A DNA stretch of 18,059 nt, taken from contig CAJJYX010000051.1 of assembly GCA_905197435.1 (NCBI GenBank), forward strand, positions 1-18,059, written 5' to 3'. Source of the stretch: an uncultured Bacteroides sp. (lineage in GTDB: Bacteria; Bacteroidota; Bacteroidia; Bacteroidales; Bacteroidaceae). This document shows, piece after piece, positions 1 to 9,366 of this stretch. Every line of letters begins with the position of its first letter. The stretch's first letter is position 1. A model generated the notes under the pieces. It was given only the letters and a program-made list of their open reading frames with translations. It made no database searches and was not told where the DNA came from. Made by a program: the position numbers and the translations under genes.

Positions 1-2
1 CT

Positions 3-193
3 GCGCAGAGTGTGCCCAAATCATTTTTGCAGTCAGTACGATCCATTTTGCAGGTTCTATTTGAAAAGAAAATTTCATAGATTATAGAAGCAGCCTGATT
101 TTCGCAGTCGCTTTCGGAGTAACCTGGAAATGGAACATACACCCCATTCTGCTGATAACATTGTCAGGAATAGCCGGATATATCCTCTATTAA
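3..193 (+). CDS. C-terminal end of a chromate transporter (ChrA-like), cut by the window edge, possibly frameshifted
   Basis: In the frame ending with TAA at 191-193 the last about 42 codons read KENFIDY, then a hydrophobic stretch, then WKWNIHPILLITLSGIAGYI. This resembles the final transmembrane segment of ChrA-type chromate/anion transporters, where a short positive loop is followed by a HPIL-I-L-GIAG helix. The match is from memory of the family, not a search. The same frame is closed by TGA at 62-64, while the frame open upstream (3 to 77) reads FLQSVRSILQVLFEKK and would join it smoothly with one extra base in the A-rich stretch 64-73. The visible part may therefore carry a frameshift, or it may be a sequence error. 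It converges on the sugar permease with only 8 bp between the two stops. The rest of the gene lies outside the window. Confidence 0.45.
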
Positions 194-201
194 TATTTCT
201 T

Positions 202-1416
202 TTATCGTACCTTTCCTGCAACAGACAGCATTTTACGTGCGTAGCACCAAACCACGAAATAGGCAGCCAAAGGTACGATAAATGCCATCACCATTGTTGT
301 ACAATCAGCCACAACTCCCATCAGCAAGGGACCTACCACCCCGCCTACCGGAGACATCATCAGGAAAGAAGAAGCACGCTTGGTGTGATTACCCAACCCT
401 CTCAAAGAAAGAGCAAAAATAGTGGGAAACATAATAGCCTCAAATGCATATCCGCACAACAGAGCTGCAAGCGACACCATTCCTACATCCAGCAACACCA
501 ACAAGGTAGTCATCACAGTGCCCGTAGCACAAACCAGCAACATCTTCTCGGCACGCACACGTCCCATAATCCAACTACCGGAAAAACGTCCCAGCATGAA
601 CAACCCCAATCCACCGAAAGAAAGCACTACCGAAGCTTCGCGGGCATTCATCCAATTTTGCTCCACCACATAGTTAATGAAGAAACTGTTGATGGAAATC
701 TCGCCGACCTCATAGGCAAACAAAGCTATCAGTCCGAAAATAAAAAGCCGGTGTGACCACAATCCCACCTTATTACCGGCTTCATCCACCTCTACACCAT
801 GTTCAATCTCGGGCAACTTGATTCTTGAAAAGACCAGCGCTACCAACAACACAACGATACCCATGCAGATATAGGGCAACGCCACATTGCCCGTCCCCGT
901 CTGCCCGTCCTTCGAGAAGAGCAGCAATCCGGCCAGGACCGGTGCACAGATACATCCCAAGCCATTGAAGGACTGTGCGAAATTCAAACGGCTGGCAGCA
1001 GTTTCCTTTGCTCCCAGTTCTGTGGCATAAGGATTAGCGGCGGTTTCAAGAAACGTCAGTCCACAGCCTATCACAAACAGTGCAAACAAGAAAAGATTGA
1101 AAGACAGGTAGTGCTGTCCGGGAATGAAGAGCAATGAGCCGATGCCATAAAGCAACAGCCCGAACACCACACCCCGGCGATATCCGAAACGACTGATGAA
1201 AAGTCCCGCAGGAATGGCCATGATGAAGTAGCCCATGTACATCATCATCTGTATAAAAGCCGAATGCGCCTTCGTGATGTCCAGTATTTCTTGGAAATGC
1301 TTGTTCAGTACGTTCAGAATGGCGTGGGCAAATCCCCACAAAAAGAAAAGAGAGGTAATCAAAATGAAGGGCACAAGGTATTGTCCGCCCACCAATGGTA
1401 TTCGTTTCTGTTTCAT
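202..1416 (-). CDS. MFS sugar permease of the fucose/glucose/galactose symporter family (FucP-like)
   Basis: This 404-residue, 12-helix inner-membrane transporter probably imports a sugar by cation symport. The N-terminal LFFLWGFA, the LETAANPYATELG segment near residues 123-135 and the GRFSGSW motif in the second half match the FucP family. Glu124 aligns with the coupling Glu135 of E. coli FucP. The position of FucP Asp46 is occupied here by Asn35, so coupling or substrate may differ. I chose the ATG at 1416 because the 21 residues before it (from 1479) are not family-like and the -7 promoter element lies inside that stretch. The gene is set apart from the efflux operon upstream by about 220 bp with its own promoter candidate, and no catabolic gene is adjacent that would name the sugar. 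Family confidence is high; substrate is unknown. Confidence 0.9.
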   Translation of the reverse strand: MKQKRIPLVGGQYLVPFILITSLFFLWGFAHAILNVLNKHFQEILDITKAHSAFIQMMMYMGYFIMAIPAGLFISRFGYRRGVVFGLLLYGIGSLLFIPGQHYLSFNLFLFALFVIGCGLTFLETAANPYATELGAKETAASRLNFAQSFNGLGCICAPVLAGLLLFSKDGQTGTGNVALPYICMGIVVLLVALVFSRIKLPEIEHGVEVDEAGNKVGLWSHRLFIFGLIALFAYEVGEISINSFFINYVVEQNWMNAREASVVLSFGGLGLFMLGRFSGSWIMGRVRAEKMLLVCATGTVMTTLLVLLDVGMVSLAALLCGYAFEAIMFPTIFALSLRGLGNHTKRASSFLMMSPVGGVVGPLLMGVVADCTTMVMAFIVPLAAYFVVWCYARKMLSVAGKVR

Positions 1417-1466
1417 AATATGATAATTCCAGACAATCGTTGCAAGGCGATTGATAATTGCGGGTG

Positions 1467-1499
1467 CAAAGATAAACAAAACTCCCGGTCTTTACCCAA
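1467..1499 (-). promoter_or_regulatory. Candidate Bacteroidetes promoter for the MFS permease gene
   Basis: On the minus strand TATCTTTG (1474-1467) fits the Bacteroidetes -7 element TAnnTTTG. An ATTG (1500-1497) lies about 22 bases upstream as a weak -33 match, spacing slightly long. Initiation would fall near 1460, giving a leader of about 44 nt before the ATG at 1416. Confidence 0.45.
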
Positions 1500-1637
1500 T
1501 ATTTTCTTATTCGCTATGGCGCAAAGCAGCTTTTTCTTAACCTTTACTGCCGTCATACAATGTAAGCCATGAAGTTTTCCCCAAATATCAAGGCCATGTT
1601 GCAAGCCCGCAAAAGGGAAGGAATCAAATACAACTGC

Positions 1638-4600
1638 CTAACAGTTACTTTTCACATCACGCCGTTTCAGCACAAAAACCGGCAGGAAAAAGAAGATGCC
1701 AATGACGGACATCACCAGTCCTCCAATGGTACCCGCCGCCAACGGAAACCAGAAAGCTTCTTTTTCCGTGCCTACCATAAAAGGAATAAACCCCAGAATA
1801 GTGGAAACCACTGTGAGCAAAATAGGAACAACCTTCGCATTCCATGCCTTGACGTAGGCGCGAAGCGCGGAAAGACGGGGGAAGCGACGACGGATGCTGT
1901 TGTACTCGTTCAGGATATAGATGCTGGCATTCACCGTGATGCCGCACAACAGGACAAACGAGGCAAAACCGCCCTGGTCAAAGTTCAACCGGAACCAATA
2001 AAAGGTAAGGAACACACCGATATAGGAAACTGGAATCACGAAAATGATGGCAAGCGGCTGCTTCAGGGAGTTGAACAGGATACCGGTCGTAAAGAAGATG
2101 ATGGCTATCACCACCAGCAGAAGCAGGTATTGACGGTTATCCTTTTCGCCCCATGCCCAACTGTTGCTGTCCGACTCCGCCGTATACCCCATCGGCAAAA
2201 GTTTGTTGAACTCCTCCAAATCACGTTTCTGTATCTTGTTGCCCATCTCACTGGAGCCGATATATTCGTATTGAAGACAGAGACGGTACTGCTGGTTTTC
2301 TTTGGCAATCTCCTGCGGCATCTGTCCCTTTTCCACCGCAGCCAGTTCGGATAGTTTGTAATGCTTGCCGTTTTCCACTCCATAAGGGAAATATTGCATC
2401 GCCCAGATGTCATACTCCCCCGACTGACGGGAAGATAGTTTGATTTTCTCCGTTCCCTGCTCCGTCACAACCGAACCAATCTCCATGTTCTTGCCAAAGA
2501 TGGGACGCACCGCCGCAAAAAGAGCATGTGCGTCAATGTCTTCCTGCGCCATACGTTCTTTGTTCAGGTTAAAGTAGAATTCCTGATAATCGTCTTTCCA
2601 CCAGGAAAACTCCGAATTGATAAGCACCTCCTTGATACGCCGGTGTGTCAGCAGCTTGGTCTTCAGTTTCTCCGCCCACGCATAAAGTTCGTCGTAGTTA
2701 TAGCCATACATCCTGATGCGAAAGGAACCCGCATTTTCACGGATATCATTACTGAATCCCTGGTCCTGCAACCCGTAGATGCCCCAACTGCCACCGCCCA
2801 GTTCCAAAGCCTTGCTTATCATATTGGCTTTCAGCGTATAGGGGAAACCGCTGTTCTGGGCTTCCTTCTTGAAATAAATCTGTATACCGGCACGCCGGGG
2901 ACTGTAGATAGAAGTATGGAACTGCCTGATTTCCTTAAAACCGCTCAGATAAGTTTCCATACGCTTCATTAAGGTATTCATCTGCTCCAGCGTACTGCCG
3001 TTGGGAAGATTCGCATTGGCATAAAGCACCACTTCCTCATTGCGGGTGAAATAACTGCCCTCGTACACCTTCTGTATGAAAAGCCGCAAGCTGCCGCCCA
3101 ACGCCTTGTCCACAACGGGTTTCACCGACTCCTCGTAGGTATTCGAACCGAATACCTTATTGTAAGCCACTTTCCATTTCCCCTCTCCTTCCAGTTTGCC
3201 GGGCAACAGGAAAACGGGCAGGCCGAAACCCAACAGCAACAGCAGGCATACAGCCCAGCGCCAACGGCACAGAAACCGGATGAGAGCAGAGTAACAGCGG
3301 GAGAAATAAACGAGGAAACGCCTCTTCTTCCCCGTAATCCGCTTCACCAGCCCTATCTTCTCAATCATCGCCGGGACAAAGAACAACGCCACCATCAGGG
3401 AAACAGCCAGATTGATAATCACCACCGCTGCAAAGTCTTGCAGATTGAGCCGTATCTTCTCGTCAAGGAAAAAAATGATGACAAGCGCACCCATTGTAGT
3501 AAGGGTTGCCGCCAGTACCGACATGAAGGCTTTGAGATTACGCCGGTGCAGAATGTGGTCGGTCATGACGATGGTGCTGTCTATCACCAGATTCAGCGAG
3601 ACAGTAATGCCTGCCAGCGAATAAAGCTGCATTTCTAGTCCGAAGAGGTAGTAGAAGATAAGTGCCACCGCTATATTTACAGCCAGGCTGGTCACTATCA
3701 GGAAAAGATATTTCAGCTTACGCGTAATGAGCCATACAAATACAAGCAGGATAAGTACCGTCAAGCCGGTACGGAAGTAAATCTTGTCCAGTTCTTCCCG
3801 TATGTACTCGGTCGCATCATAGCTGGTATGTACTTCATATCCGGCAGGAAGCAGCTGCCGCACAGCTTTCATCTCGTCCATCACAGCACGGTTCAGTTGC
3901 AGTTGGTTGGCGGTTTCTTCCGCAGTGACAGAAAGATAGATGGAGTTCAGCCCGTTGATGCGATAATAGCTTTGCGGCTCCTCCTCCATACGGACTGCCG
4001 ACACCAGCTCGTCCAGGCGGAGCAGCTTCCCGTCGGCAGCCGTCACGGTGATGGCAGCAGGATTAAAACCAAGGGAGTTGCTCTCCGGCACCAATGCCAG
4101 GCGTATCCACTCCCGGTCACCGCTACCGGTATCCACATTGTGTGTACCCAGGAATTCCTTCCGGTAATGCCGCTGCACGGCCTCGCTGATGTCAGACAGT
4201 GTCACTCCCAACAAGCGCAACTGTTCACTGTCATATTCCAGTCTCCACTCCATGGGTGTGGCACCGTTGAGTTCCACCTTATAGATACCCGGAATACTTG
4301 CTAACCGCGGTTTGATATGCTCTTCGGCATACTGCTGAATCAATATCGGAGTGGAAGGGGCATTCAATGTAAAAGACATAAACGGGCGTGAAGCATTCTC
4401 ATCGGGTGCCCTCATCCGGATGGTCGGATAACTGACACCGTCGGGAAGTTGTGGCCACGTCTGCCGGATAACGGTGGAAGCCTCAAAGCGGACTGCATCC
4501 ACATCGGCATGCTTGTCAAGTTCCACGGTAATATTGCCGAAACCGTTGCCCGAGGTGGAATTCAGCCTCTTCACTCCCCGGATACGAGCCAGCATGGATT

Positions 4601-4787
4601 CCAACTTACTGGTCACTTCCATCTCCACCACCCGGGACGAAGTGCCCGGCATGCTGAAACCTACGGTAAAACCGGGCAGGGTACGTGACGGGTTCAGCTT
4701 GACGGGGAGCAGCGGTATCAGCGCCACCCCTACCAAAGCAAGACATACAAATGTCACAATGATGGTGAAGGAAGAAGCTTGTTTCAT
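1638..4787 (-). CDS. RND efflux permease, second of two in the operon
   Basis: This 1049-residue inner-membrane permease of the AcrB/HAE superfamily has a first transmembrane helix at residues 8-27, a large periplasmic porter region, a helix cluster at about 340-480, a second periplasmic half and a final helix cluster from about 870. The family's proton-relay position in TM4 reads VIDSTIVMTDH with Asp403; the second Asp of AcrB's DD pair is Ser here. The TM10 segment GITVNASIYI has Asn where AcrB has Lys940. It is clearly different from the partner permease encoded upstream and probably works with it. Its ATG overlaps the TolC-like gene's stop by 4 bp (ATGA), so the two are translationally coupled. 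It is the last gene of the efflux operon; about 220 bp follow before the sugar permease. Substrate cannot be told. Confidence 0.93.
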   Translation of the reverse strand: MKQASSFTIIVTFVCLALVGVALIPLLPVKLNPSRTLPGFTVGFSMPGTSSRVVEMEVTSKLESMLARIRGVKRLNSTSGNGFGNITVELDKHADVDAVRFEASTVIRQTWPQLPDGVSYPTIRMRAPDENASRPFMSFTLNAPSTPILIQQYAEEHIKPRLASIPGIYKVELNGATPMEWRLEYDSEQLRLLGVTLSDISEAVQRHYRKEFLGTHNVDTGSGDREWIRLALVPESNSLGFNPAAITVTAADGKLLRLDELVSAVRMEEEPQSYYRINGLNSIYLSVTAEETANQLQLNRAVMDEMKAVRQLLPAGYEVHTSYDATEYIREELDKIYFRTGLTVLILLVFVWLITRKLKYLFLIVTSLAVNIAVALIFYYLFGLEMQLYSLAGITVSLNLVIDSTIVMTDHILHRRNLKAFMSVLAATLTTMGALVIIFFLDEKIRLNLQDFAAVVIINLAVSLMVALFFVPAMIEKIGLVKRITGKKRRFLVYFSRCYSALIRFLCRWRWAVCLLLLLGFGLPVFLLPGKLEGEGKWKVAYNKVFGSNTYEESVKPVVDKALGGSLRLFIQKVYEGSYFTRNEEVVLYANANLPNGSTLEQMNTLMKRMETYLSGFKEIRQFHTSIYSPRRAGIQIYFKKEAQNSGFPYTLKANMISKALELGGGSWGIYGLQDQGFSNDIRENAGSFRIRMYGYNYDELYAWAEKLKTKLLTHRRIKEVLINSEFSWWKDDYQEFYFNLNKERMAQEDIDAHALFAAVRPIFGKNMEIGSVVTEQGTEKIKLSSRQSGEYDIWAMQYFPYGVENGKHYKLSELAAVEKGQMPQEIAKENQQYRLCLQYEYIGSSEMGNKIQKRDLEEFNKLLPMGYTAESDSNSWAWGEKDNRQYLLLLVVIAIIFFTTGILFNSLKQPLAIIFVIPVSYIGVFLTFYWFRLNFDQGGFASFVLLCGITVNASIYILNEYNSIRRRFPRLSALRAYVKAWNAKVVPILLTVVSTILGFIPFMVGTEKEAFWFPLAAGTIGGLVMSVIGIFFFLPVFVLKRRDVKSNC

Positions 4788-6259
4788 AAGCTGTTATAAT
4801 CAAATTTTTCCGATAGCGAAAATCCCGCCACAAAATCATGCAGGGTCAGTTTCCGTATCTTGTAATAATTCAGCCAGTAATCCCGCAAGGCAGATATATA
4901 GTTGCGCTGCGCCTCCTGCTGCCGGTTCAGAGAGAGAGTCAGGCTGTTGATATCCGCCTTACCGATGATAAAGCGCTGGCGGGTTTCGTTGTATGCAAGG
5001 ATGGAAAGGTCGAGGGCTTCTTCGGCACTCGCCACCAGGTCCTGCTGCACATTGAAATCGCTCACCGTCATGATGACCTCCTCCTCAATACTGATTTCAC
5101 TCTGCCGGGCGGAAGTCTTCACTACGTTCAGATTGTTCCTCGCCATATTGTATTTGCCTTTCCTCACGCCCCAGTCTACCAATGGAATGGACACACTGAC
5201 CGATACCATTTCCTGCTGCATGGGGTGCCTGTATGCCCCCCCGAACTTCTCCGCCACCTGGTTGAAGCCGATACTGGCGTTGATGCTGGCATTGAACCGG
5301 GATTCCTTCTTCGTCTTATCCACGCTCTGCTCGGCTTCCAGCACTTCCTGACGAAGCCCCAGAAACTCCGGATTGTTGGCTTGAGCGGCCTGCAGAGCCT
5401 CATCCACCGGTATGGTCAGCGTCTCCGGACGTCCCGGAAGCGACACCCTGATATCTGTGTTCTTCTCCATCTTCAGAAAGGATGCCAACGAGAACATGGC
5501 ACGCTTCAAGGCACTGGCGGCATTCTGCAAGGTGTTGCGGGCATTCACCACGTCGAGTTTCAGCGTCAGCAGGTCGGCACGGCTGATGGCTGCTATCTTC
5601 AGGCGCTGCATGCCGATACGGTAGAGGGTATCTGTGGAAACGGCATTTTCCTTGGCCAAGTCATATTCCGCCTGCGCCATGGCAAGCGCAAAGAAATAGG
5701 TAGTAGCCTGCTCGGACACCTGTTGGGCATTGTAGATATACTCTTTCTTCACCTTTTCGTACTTCAGCGGTTCAATCCTGCGTTCCCAACGGAAAGGATT
5801 GTAACCGACCAGACTCTGCGAGTAGCCCAGGCGCACCGGGACACTGGTAAACTGTGTATATTCGTTTCCACCGAAGCTCCGCATATAACCCAGTTCCGTA
5901 TCCAGATAGAACGTACCGCCCGTCAAGTCCAGATTCTGCCTGATGGCAAGATTGCCGTATGCATAGAAGGATTGCTGGCTGCGATAGATATCAAGGTCTT
6001 GCCCGGAATCATACCGCTTGGTGATGTCACGGTTGTACTGTGCCGGCGTCATGTTCAAGGTCAGGCTCGGAAGCCTGTTCGCCTTATAGGTACGGTATTC
6101 CCAATAACCGGCCAGATACATGTTCTTGGTACGGAAAGCCTCCAGCGAACTGTCGTTCGCCAATGCAATAGTCTGCTGCAAATCAAGCGTTATCCGCTGT
6201 TGGGCAAAAGCGGAAAGAACTCCCAGACTGAACAAAAATACAAGACTCAAATTCTTCAT
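4784..6259 (-). CDS. TolC-family outer-membrane efflux protein
   Basis: This 491-residue outer-membrane factor forms the exit duct of the pump. The N-terminus is a Sec signal peptide with likely cleavage after AFA (residue 19). The family duplication is visible: two halves each carry long amphipathic coiled-coil helices, for instance from the TTYFFALAMAQAEYDLAKE region (about 185-205) and from the LRQEVLEAEQSVDKTKK region (about 305-320). These alternate with beta strands that build the barrel, such as VSVSVSIPLVDWG near 350. It lies between the two permease genes and overlaps both by ATGA, an unusual placement since the gene usually stands at one end of such operons. That supports one mRNA and one shared channel for both permeases. 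Confidence 0.93.
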   Translation of the reverse strand: MKNLSLVFLFSLGVLSAFAQQRITLDLQQTIALANDSSLEAFRTKNMYLAGYWEYRTYKANRLPSLTLNMTPAQYNRDITKRYDSGQDLDIYRSQQSFYAYGNLAIRQNLDLTGGTFYLDTELGYMRSFGGNEYTQFTSVPVRLGYSQSLVGYNPFRWERRIEPLKYEKVKKEYIYNAQQVSEQATTYFFALAMAQAEYDLAKENAVSTDTLYRIGMQRLKIAAISRADLLTLKLDVVNARNTLQNAASALKRAMFSLASFLKMEKNTDIRVSLPGRPETLTIPVDEALQAAQANNPEFLGLRQEVLEAEQSVDKTKKESRFNASINASIGFNQVAEKFGGAYRHPMQQEMVSVSVSIPLVDWGVRKGKYNMARNNLNVVKTSARQSEISIEEEVIMTVSDFNVQQDLVASAEEALDLSILAYNETRQRFIIGKADINSLTLSLNRQQEAQRNYISALRDYWLNYYKIRKLTLHDFVAGFSLSEKFDYNSL

Positions 6260-9200
6260 GCTCCTTCTTTTCTATAAATAAACCAATATATCAATGGGAT
6301 AATGAACAAGCTGACCAACGTCCCCACGAACATTGCCCCGATCATCGCAATGGAAAGCGGCTTTTGCAACTCAGACCCCATGTCGAACGAGAACAACAAC
6401 GGAACCATGGCAAATATGGTGGTAAGCGATGTCATGATGATAGGGCGGAGCCTTCTCCGTCCGGCCTCGTGAATAGCCTCGAGCAACGGCATCCCCTCTT
6501 TCCGCAATTCATTGATGGCATCCAGCTTCAGGATGGAGTCATTGATGATGATACCGCACGTCACAATCAGTCCGATGGCAGACATCAGGTTCAGGGTATG
6601 CCCGCATATCCACAACAGCAGCAAGGCGAACGCCACATCTATCGGGATTTCCAGCAGCACGATGAGCGGCTGCACGAAGCTTTCGAACTGGGCGGCAAGA
6701 ATGAAGTACATCAGCAGGATGGAGATGAAAAGAATCACCACCAGCTCATCCAGCATCTGCCGGTTGGAGAAGAAACTGCCGGAGAAAGCCGTATCCCAGT
6801 CACCCGTGGCATCCGCCTCCCGCTTCACCTTCTCCATCAGCGGAACGGCGTCGGGCACTTCATAAAAGCGGAAAGGGATATACTCTCCGTTGCGTCCTGC
6901 CGTAATCGTCTTCAAGTCCTCAGCCGGCCGCACCTTTACCAGCTCCCGAAGCGGGATATGCTCCACTTCACCCTTACTGTCCGGACGGGTCTGTATCAAT
7001 GTCTGCTGCAGCACTTCATTCACCGTCCGCTCCTCGCCCACAATGCTGATAGGCAGGTATTGCTGGTAGGAATGAAGCATAGCCACACTGTTTTCCTTGA
7101 ATGCAGCCTTCAGTACACGGTAAAGCTCGTCATACGAAACATCATAGAGCAACAGCCTTTCCTGCAGGATGCTTATGTCAAGCTGGTTCTCGAAAGCGAT
7201 GCCTATGGGTGCTGTCTCCGTAAGCTCCGCAAACCGTTGCTCCAGCCCGCGCAATTCTTCCGCCACCGGCGCCTTCTCCTTATTGCGGGCATAAAGTTCC
7301 GCCACCACATCGGCCTCCCCGGTCACGAAAAGCTTCTCGAACACGGTTTCGGGTGGCGAGAAGGAGACTGTAGCCAACGGGTATTCCCGCGCCATCCACT
7401 CGCCCACCTGCTTCTGCAAGGGAGCAATCCCGTCAGGTGAGGAAGTCTTGAAATACAGTTCCGCTTCCGAAGAAGAGAGAGCCTGCTCGCGGTTCAGCAG
7501 ATAGTCCTGCTGGCCTATGGCAGCCGTCTGTTCCACGGTCTTGTCCAGCAACTGTCCGAACAGCACATCCACACGATGCCGGTTCTCATCCACATGTATG
7601 TTTTCGTTCCATTCCACGCGGGCTATCAGTTCATTCTGGTCTATCTGCGGCATACGCTCCTTGCCGATGAAATAGAACAGAAAGACACAAAGAGGAATAG
7701 AAACCGCACAGAATACGATGCTTACCGTCTTATGGGAAAATACCCAGTCGATGCCCGCATCATAAAAACGGTCCATCGTATGTTCCTTCAACGGATTATT
7801 GATGCGGATGCGGGAGAACCACGACCTGCCGCGTAACCCCGCCCGATAGGTCAGCATATAAAGAACCGGCAGCAACATGATGCCCGTGAAGTAGGAAACC
7901 AGCAGCCCCACCGTAACAGAGAATGCCTGGTCGTAGAAAAGCGCTCCTGCAATGCCGCTCATGAATATCAGCGGCACAAACACGGCAACCGTGGTCAGCG
8001 ACGAGCTCAGCATCGGCGTCACCACCTCACTCGTACCCGCCACGCAAGCCCGTTTCAGCGAATAGCCCCGTTCGCGATACTGCGAGATGTTTTCCGTGAC
8101 GATGATACTGCTGTCAACCATCATGCCCAATGCCAGAATCAGCCCGGACAAAGAAATGATATTGAGCGACATCCTGAACAGATAGAAAAACAAGAAACAG
8201 ATTACAATGGACACCACCATGCTCAGGCCGATGATGAACGGTGACTTGATATCCCCCAGAAAGAGCACCGCCACAATGCAGATGAAGAGAAAGCCCAACG
8301 ACAGGTTCTGCTGCAGGTTGGAGATGGTATAGTCCAGCAGTTCCGTCTGGTTGCGGCTGACACTGAAATCAATGTCGGGATATACCTGCCTGAAATAGTC
8401 CATCGTGCGGTTGACGGCAAGCTTCATGTCATCCATATTCTCATCGGCCTGCTTGATGACAGCCAGTGTGACGGCACGCTTGCCGTTGCTCATGGAGACA
8501 CCTTTCTCCTTGGCCGGTACAGTCTCCACCCGGCAGAAGTCACCCAGGCGGATGATGCGCCCCTCCTTGCGCAGAAGGATGTCCCTTACGTCCTCTTCTG
8601 TCCGCAGCAAGGTCGAGAACTTGATATTGTATTCATAGTAGCCGTCACGTACGGTCATACTGCCCGGCTCCACATTGTTCCGGGCCAGCGCATTTTCTAT
8701 GTCTTCGATGGAGAGCCCCAGTATGGCCAGTTTGTCCGGATCGGGCACAACCTGTAACTGGCGTTCCAGCAGCCCCGTGACATCGACCATCGCTACCTCG
8801 GTCAACTGTTCGATGCGGCGTTTTATCACATTCTCGGCAAACTCGCACAAATCAAGGAACGCGCGTCCGTCCGTCTTGCCGTATGTGCTGTCGCTCTTCA
8901 ATGTCAGGTTGAGGTAGAAGACGGGAATATCCGTCGCACTTGCCTTTATCACCTTCGGGCGTTCGGTGTCCTTGGGCAGATAGTTCATGGCGGCGTCAAT
9001 CTTCTCGTTCACTTCGATGAAGGCAAGGTCGGTATTCGTGCCGTAATCAAAGCCCAGGCGGATGATGCCTGCCCCGTCTCGCGTCTCGCTATTCATATCC
9101 TTAAGTTTCGCCACCTGGATAAGCTGCTGGCGAAGCGGTTTCACCACCGTATTCTCCAACTCACGCGCCGAGGTGTTCTGCGCAGACACCTGCACGGTAA

Positions 9201-9327
9201 TTTCCGGAATGGCAATATCGGGCAGCAAGGATACCGGCAGGGTGAAGTAAGTCACCAGCCCGACGATGAAGCATGCAGTAAATGCCATCAGTACGGCAAT
9301 AGGCCGCTGTATCAAGAACTTTATCAA
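6256..9327 (-). CDS. RND efflux permease, first of two, probable TTG start
   Basis: This inner-membrane RND permease (about 1023 residues) resembles the HAE1 group of drug and metabolite exporters. It begins with (M)IKFLIQRPIAVLMAF, the usual opening helix, followed by LPVSLLPDIAIPEITV. TM4 has the relay Asp at 405 in MMVDSSIIVTEN; the neighbour of this Asp is Ser rather than a second Asp. The C-terminal TM10 region reads GIIINDSILKLDA. An alternative GTG start at 9360 would add 11 residues encoded by an AT-rich repeat that looks intergenic. The TTG at 9327 puts the protein start where the family starts and brings the Asp to the AcrB-like position, so I prefer it. The stop overlaps the TolC-like start by ATGA. 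The adaptor gene lies just upstream. Confidence 0.9.
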   Translation of the reverse strand: MIKFLIQRPIAVLMAFTACFIVGLVTYFTLPVSLLPDIAIPEITVQVSAQNTSARELENTVVKPLRQQLIQVAKLKDMNSETRDGAGIIRLGFDYGTNTDLAFIEVNEKIDAAMNYLPKDTERPKVIKASATDIPVFYLNLTLKSDSTYGKTDGRAFLDLCEFAENVIKRRIEQLTEVAMVDVTGLLERQLQVVPDPDKLAILGLSIEDIENALARNNVEPGSMTVRDGYYEYNIKFSTLLRTEEDVRDILLRKEGRIIRLGDFCRVETVPAKEKGVSMSNGKRAVTLAVIKQADENMDDMKLAVNRTMDYFRQVYPDIDFSVSRNQTELLDYTISNLQQNLSLGFLFICIVAVLFLGDIKSPFIIGLSMVVSIVICFLFFYLFRMSLNIISLSGLILALGMMVDSSIIVTENISQYRERGYSLKRACVAGTSEVVTPMLSSSLTTVAVFVPLIFMSGIAGALFYDQAFSVTVGLLVSYFTGIMLLPVLYMLTYRAGLRGRSWFSRIRINNPLKEHTMDRFYDAGIDWVFSHKTVSIVFCAVSIPLCVFLFYFIGKERMPQIDQNELIARVEWNENIHVDENRHRVDVLFGQLLDKTVEQTAAIGQQDYLLNREQALSSSEAELYFKTSSPDGIAPLQKQVGEWMAREYPLATVSFSPPETVFEKLFVTGEADVVAELYARNKEKAPVAEELRGLEQRFAELTETAPIGIAFENQLDISILQERLLLYDVSYDELYRVLKAAFKENSVAMLHSYQQYLPISIVGEERTVNEVLQQTLIQTRPDSKGEVEHIPLRELVKVRPAEDLKTITAGRNGEYIPFRFYEVPDAVPLMEKVKREADATGDWDTAFSGSFFSNRQMLDELVVILFISILLMYFILAAQFESFVQPLIVLLEIPIDVAFALLLLWICGHTLNLMSAIGLIVTCGIIINDSILKLDAINELRKEGMPLLEAIHEAGRRRLRPIIMTSLTTIFAMVPLLFSFDMGSELQKPLSIAMIGAMFVGTLVSLFIIPLIYWFIYRKEGA

Positions 9328-9366
9328 TTGAATTATGAATTTTGAATTACCACTTATCACTCATTA
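9328..9366 (-). repeat. AT-rich Bacteroides-type intergenic repeat between adaptor and permease genes
   Basis: The minus strand from the adaptor's stop reads TAATGAGTGATAAGTGG, then AATTCAAAATTCATAATTCA. Iterated AATTCA units of this form, often next to TGAGTGA, recur between genes in Bacteroides genomes; this is recalled, not computed here. It bears on the start of the permease gene: the GTG at 9360 lies inside this stretch, the TTG at 9327 right after it. Confidence 0.35.

Noticed and set aside
130..756. Plus-strand open frame of 208 codons opposite the sugar permease
   Set aside because: It covers the chromate-transporter tail in a wrong frame and the antisense of the permease; no recognisable protein.
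1569..2354. Plus-strand open frame of 261 codons opposite the end of RND permease 2
   Set aside because: Low-complexity antisense translation over a conserved permease coding region.
4838..6277. Long plus-strand open frame of 479 codons opposite the TolC-like gene
   Set aside because: It is the antisense of a well-supported gene, rich in His, Arg and Gln without any domain pattern; a compositional shadow.
6364..7440. Plus-strand open frame of 358 codons opposite RND permease 1
   Set aside because: Antisense shadow of a confidently assigned permease; no family resemblance.
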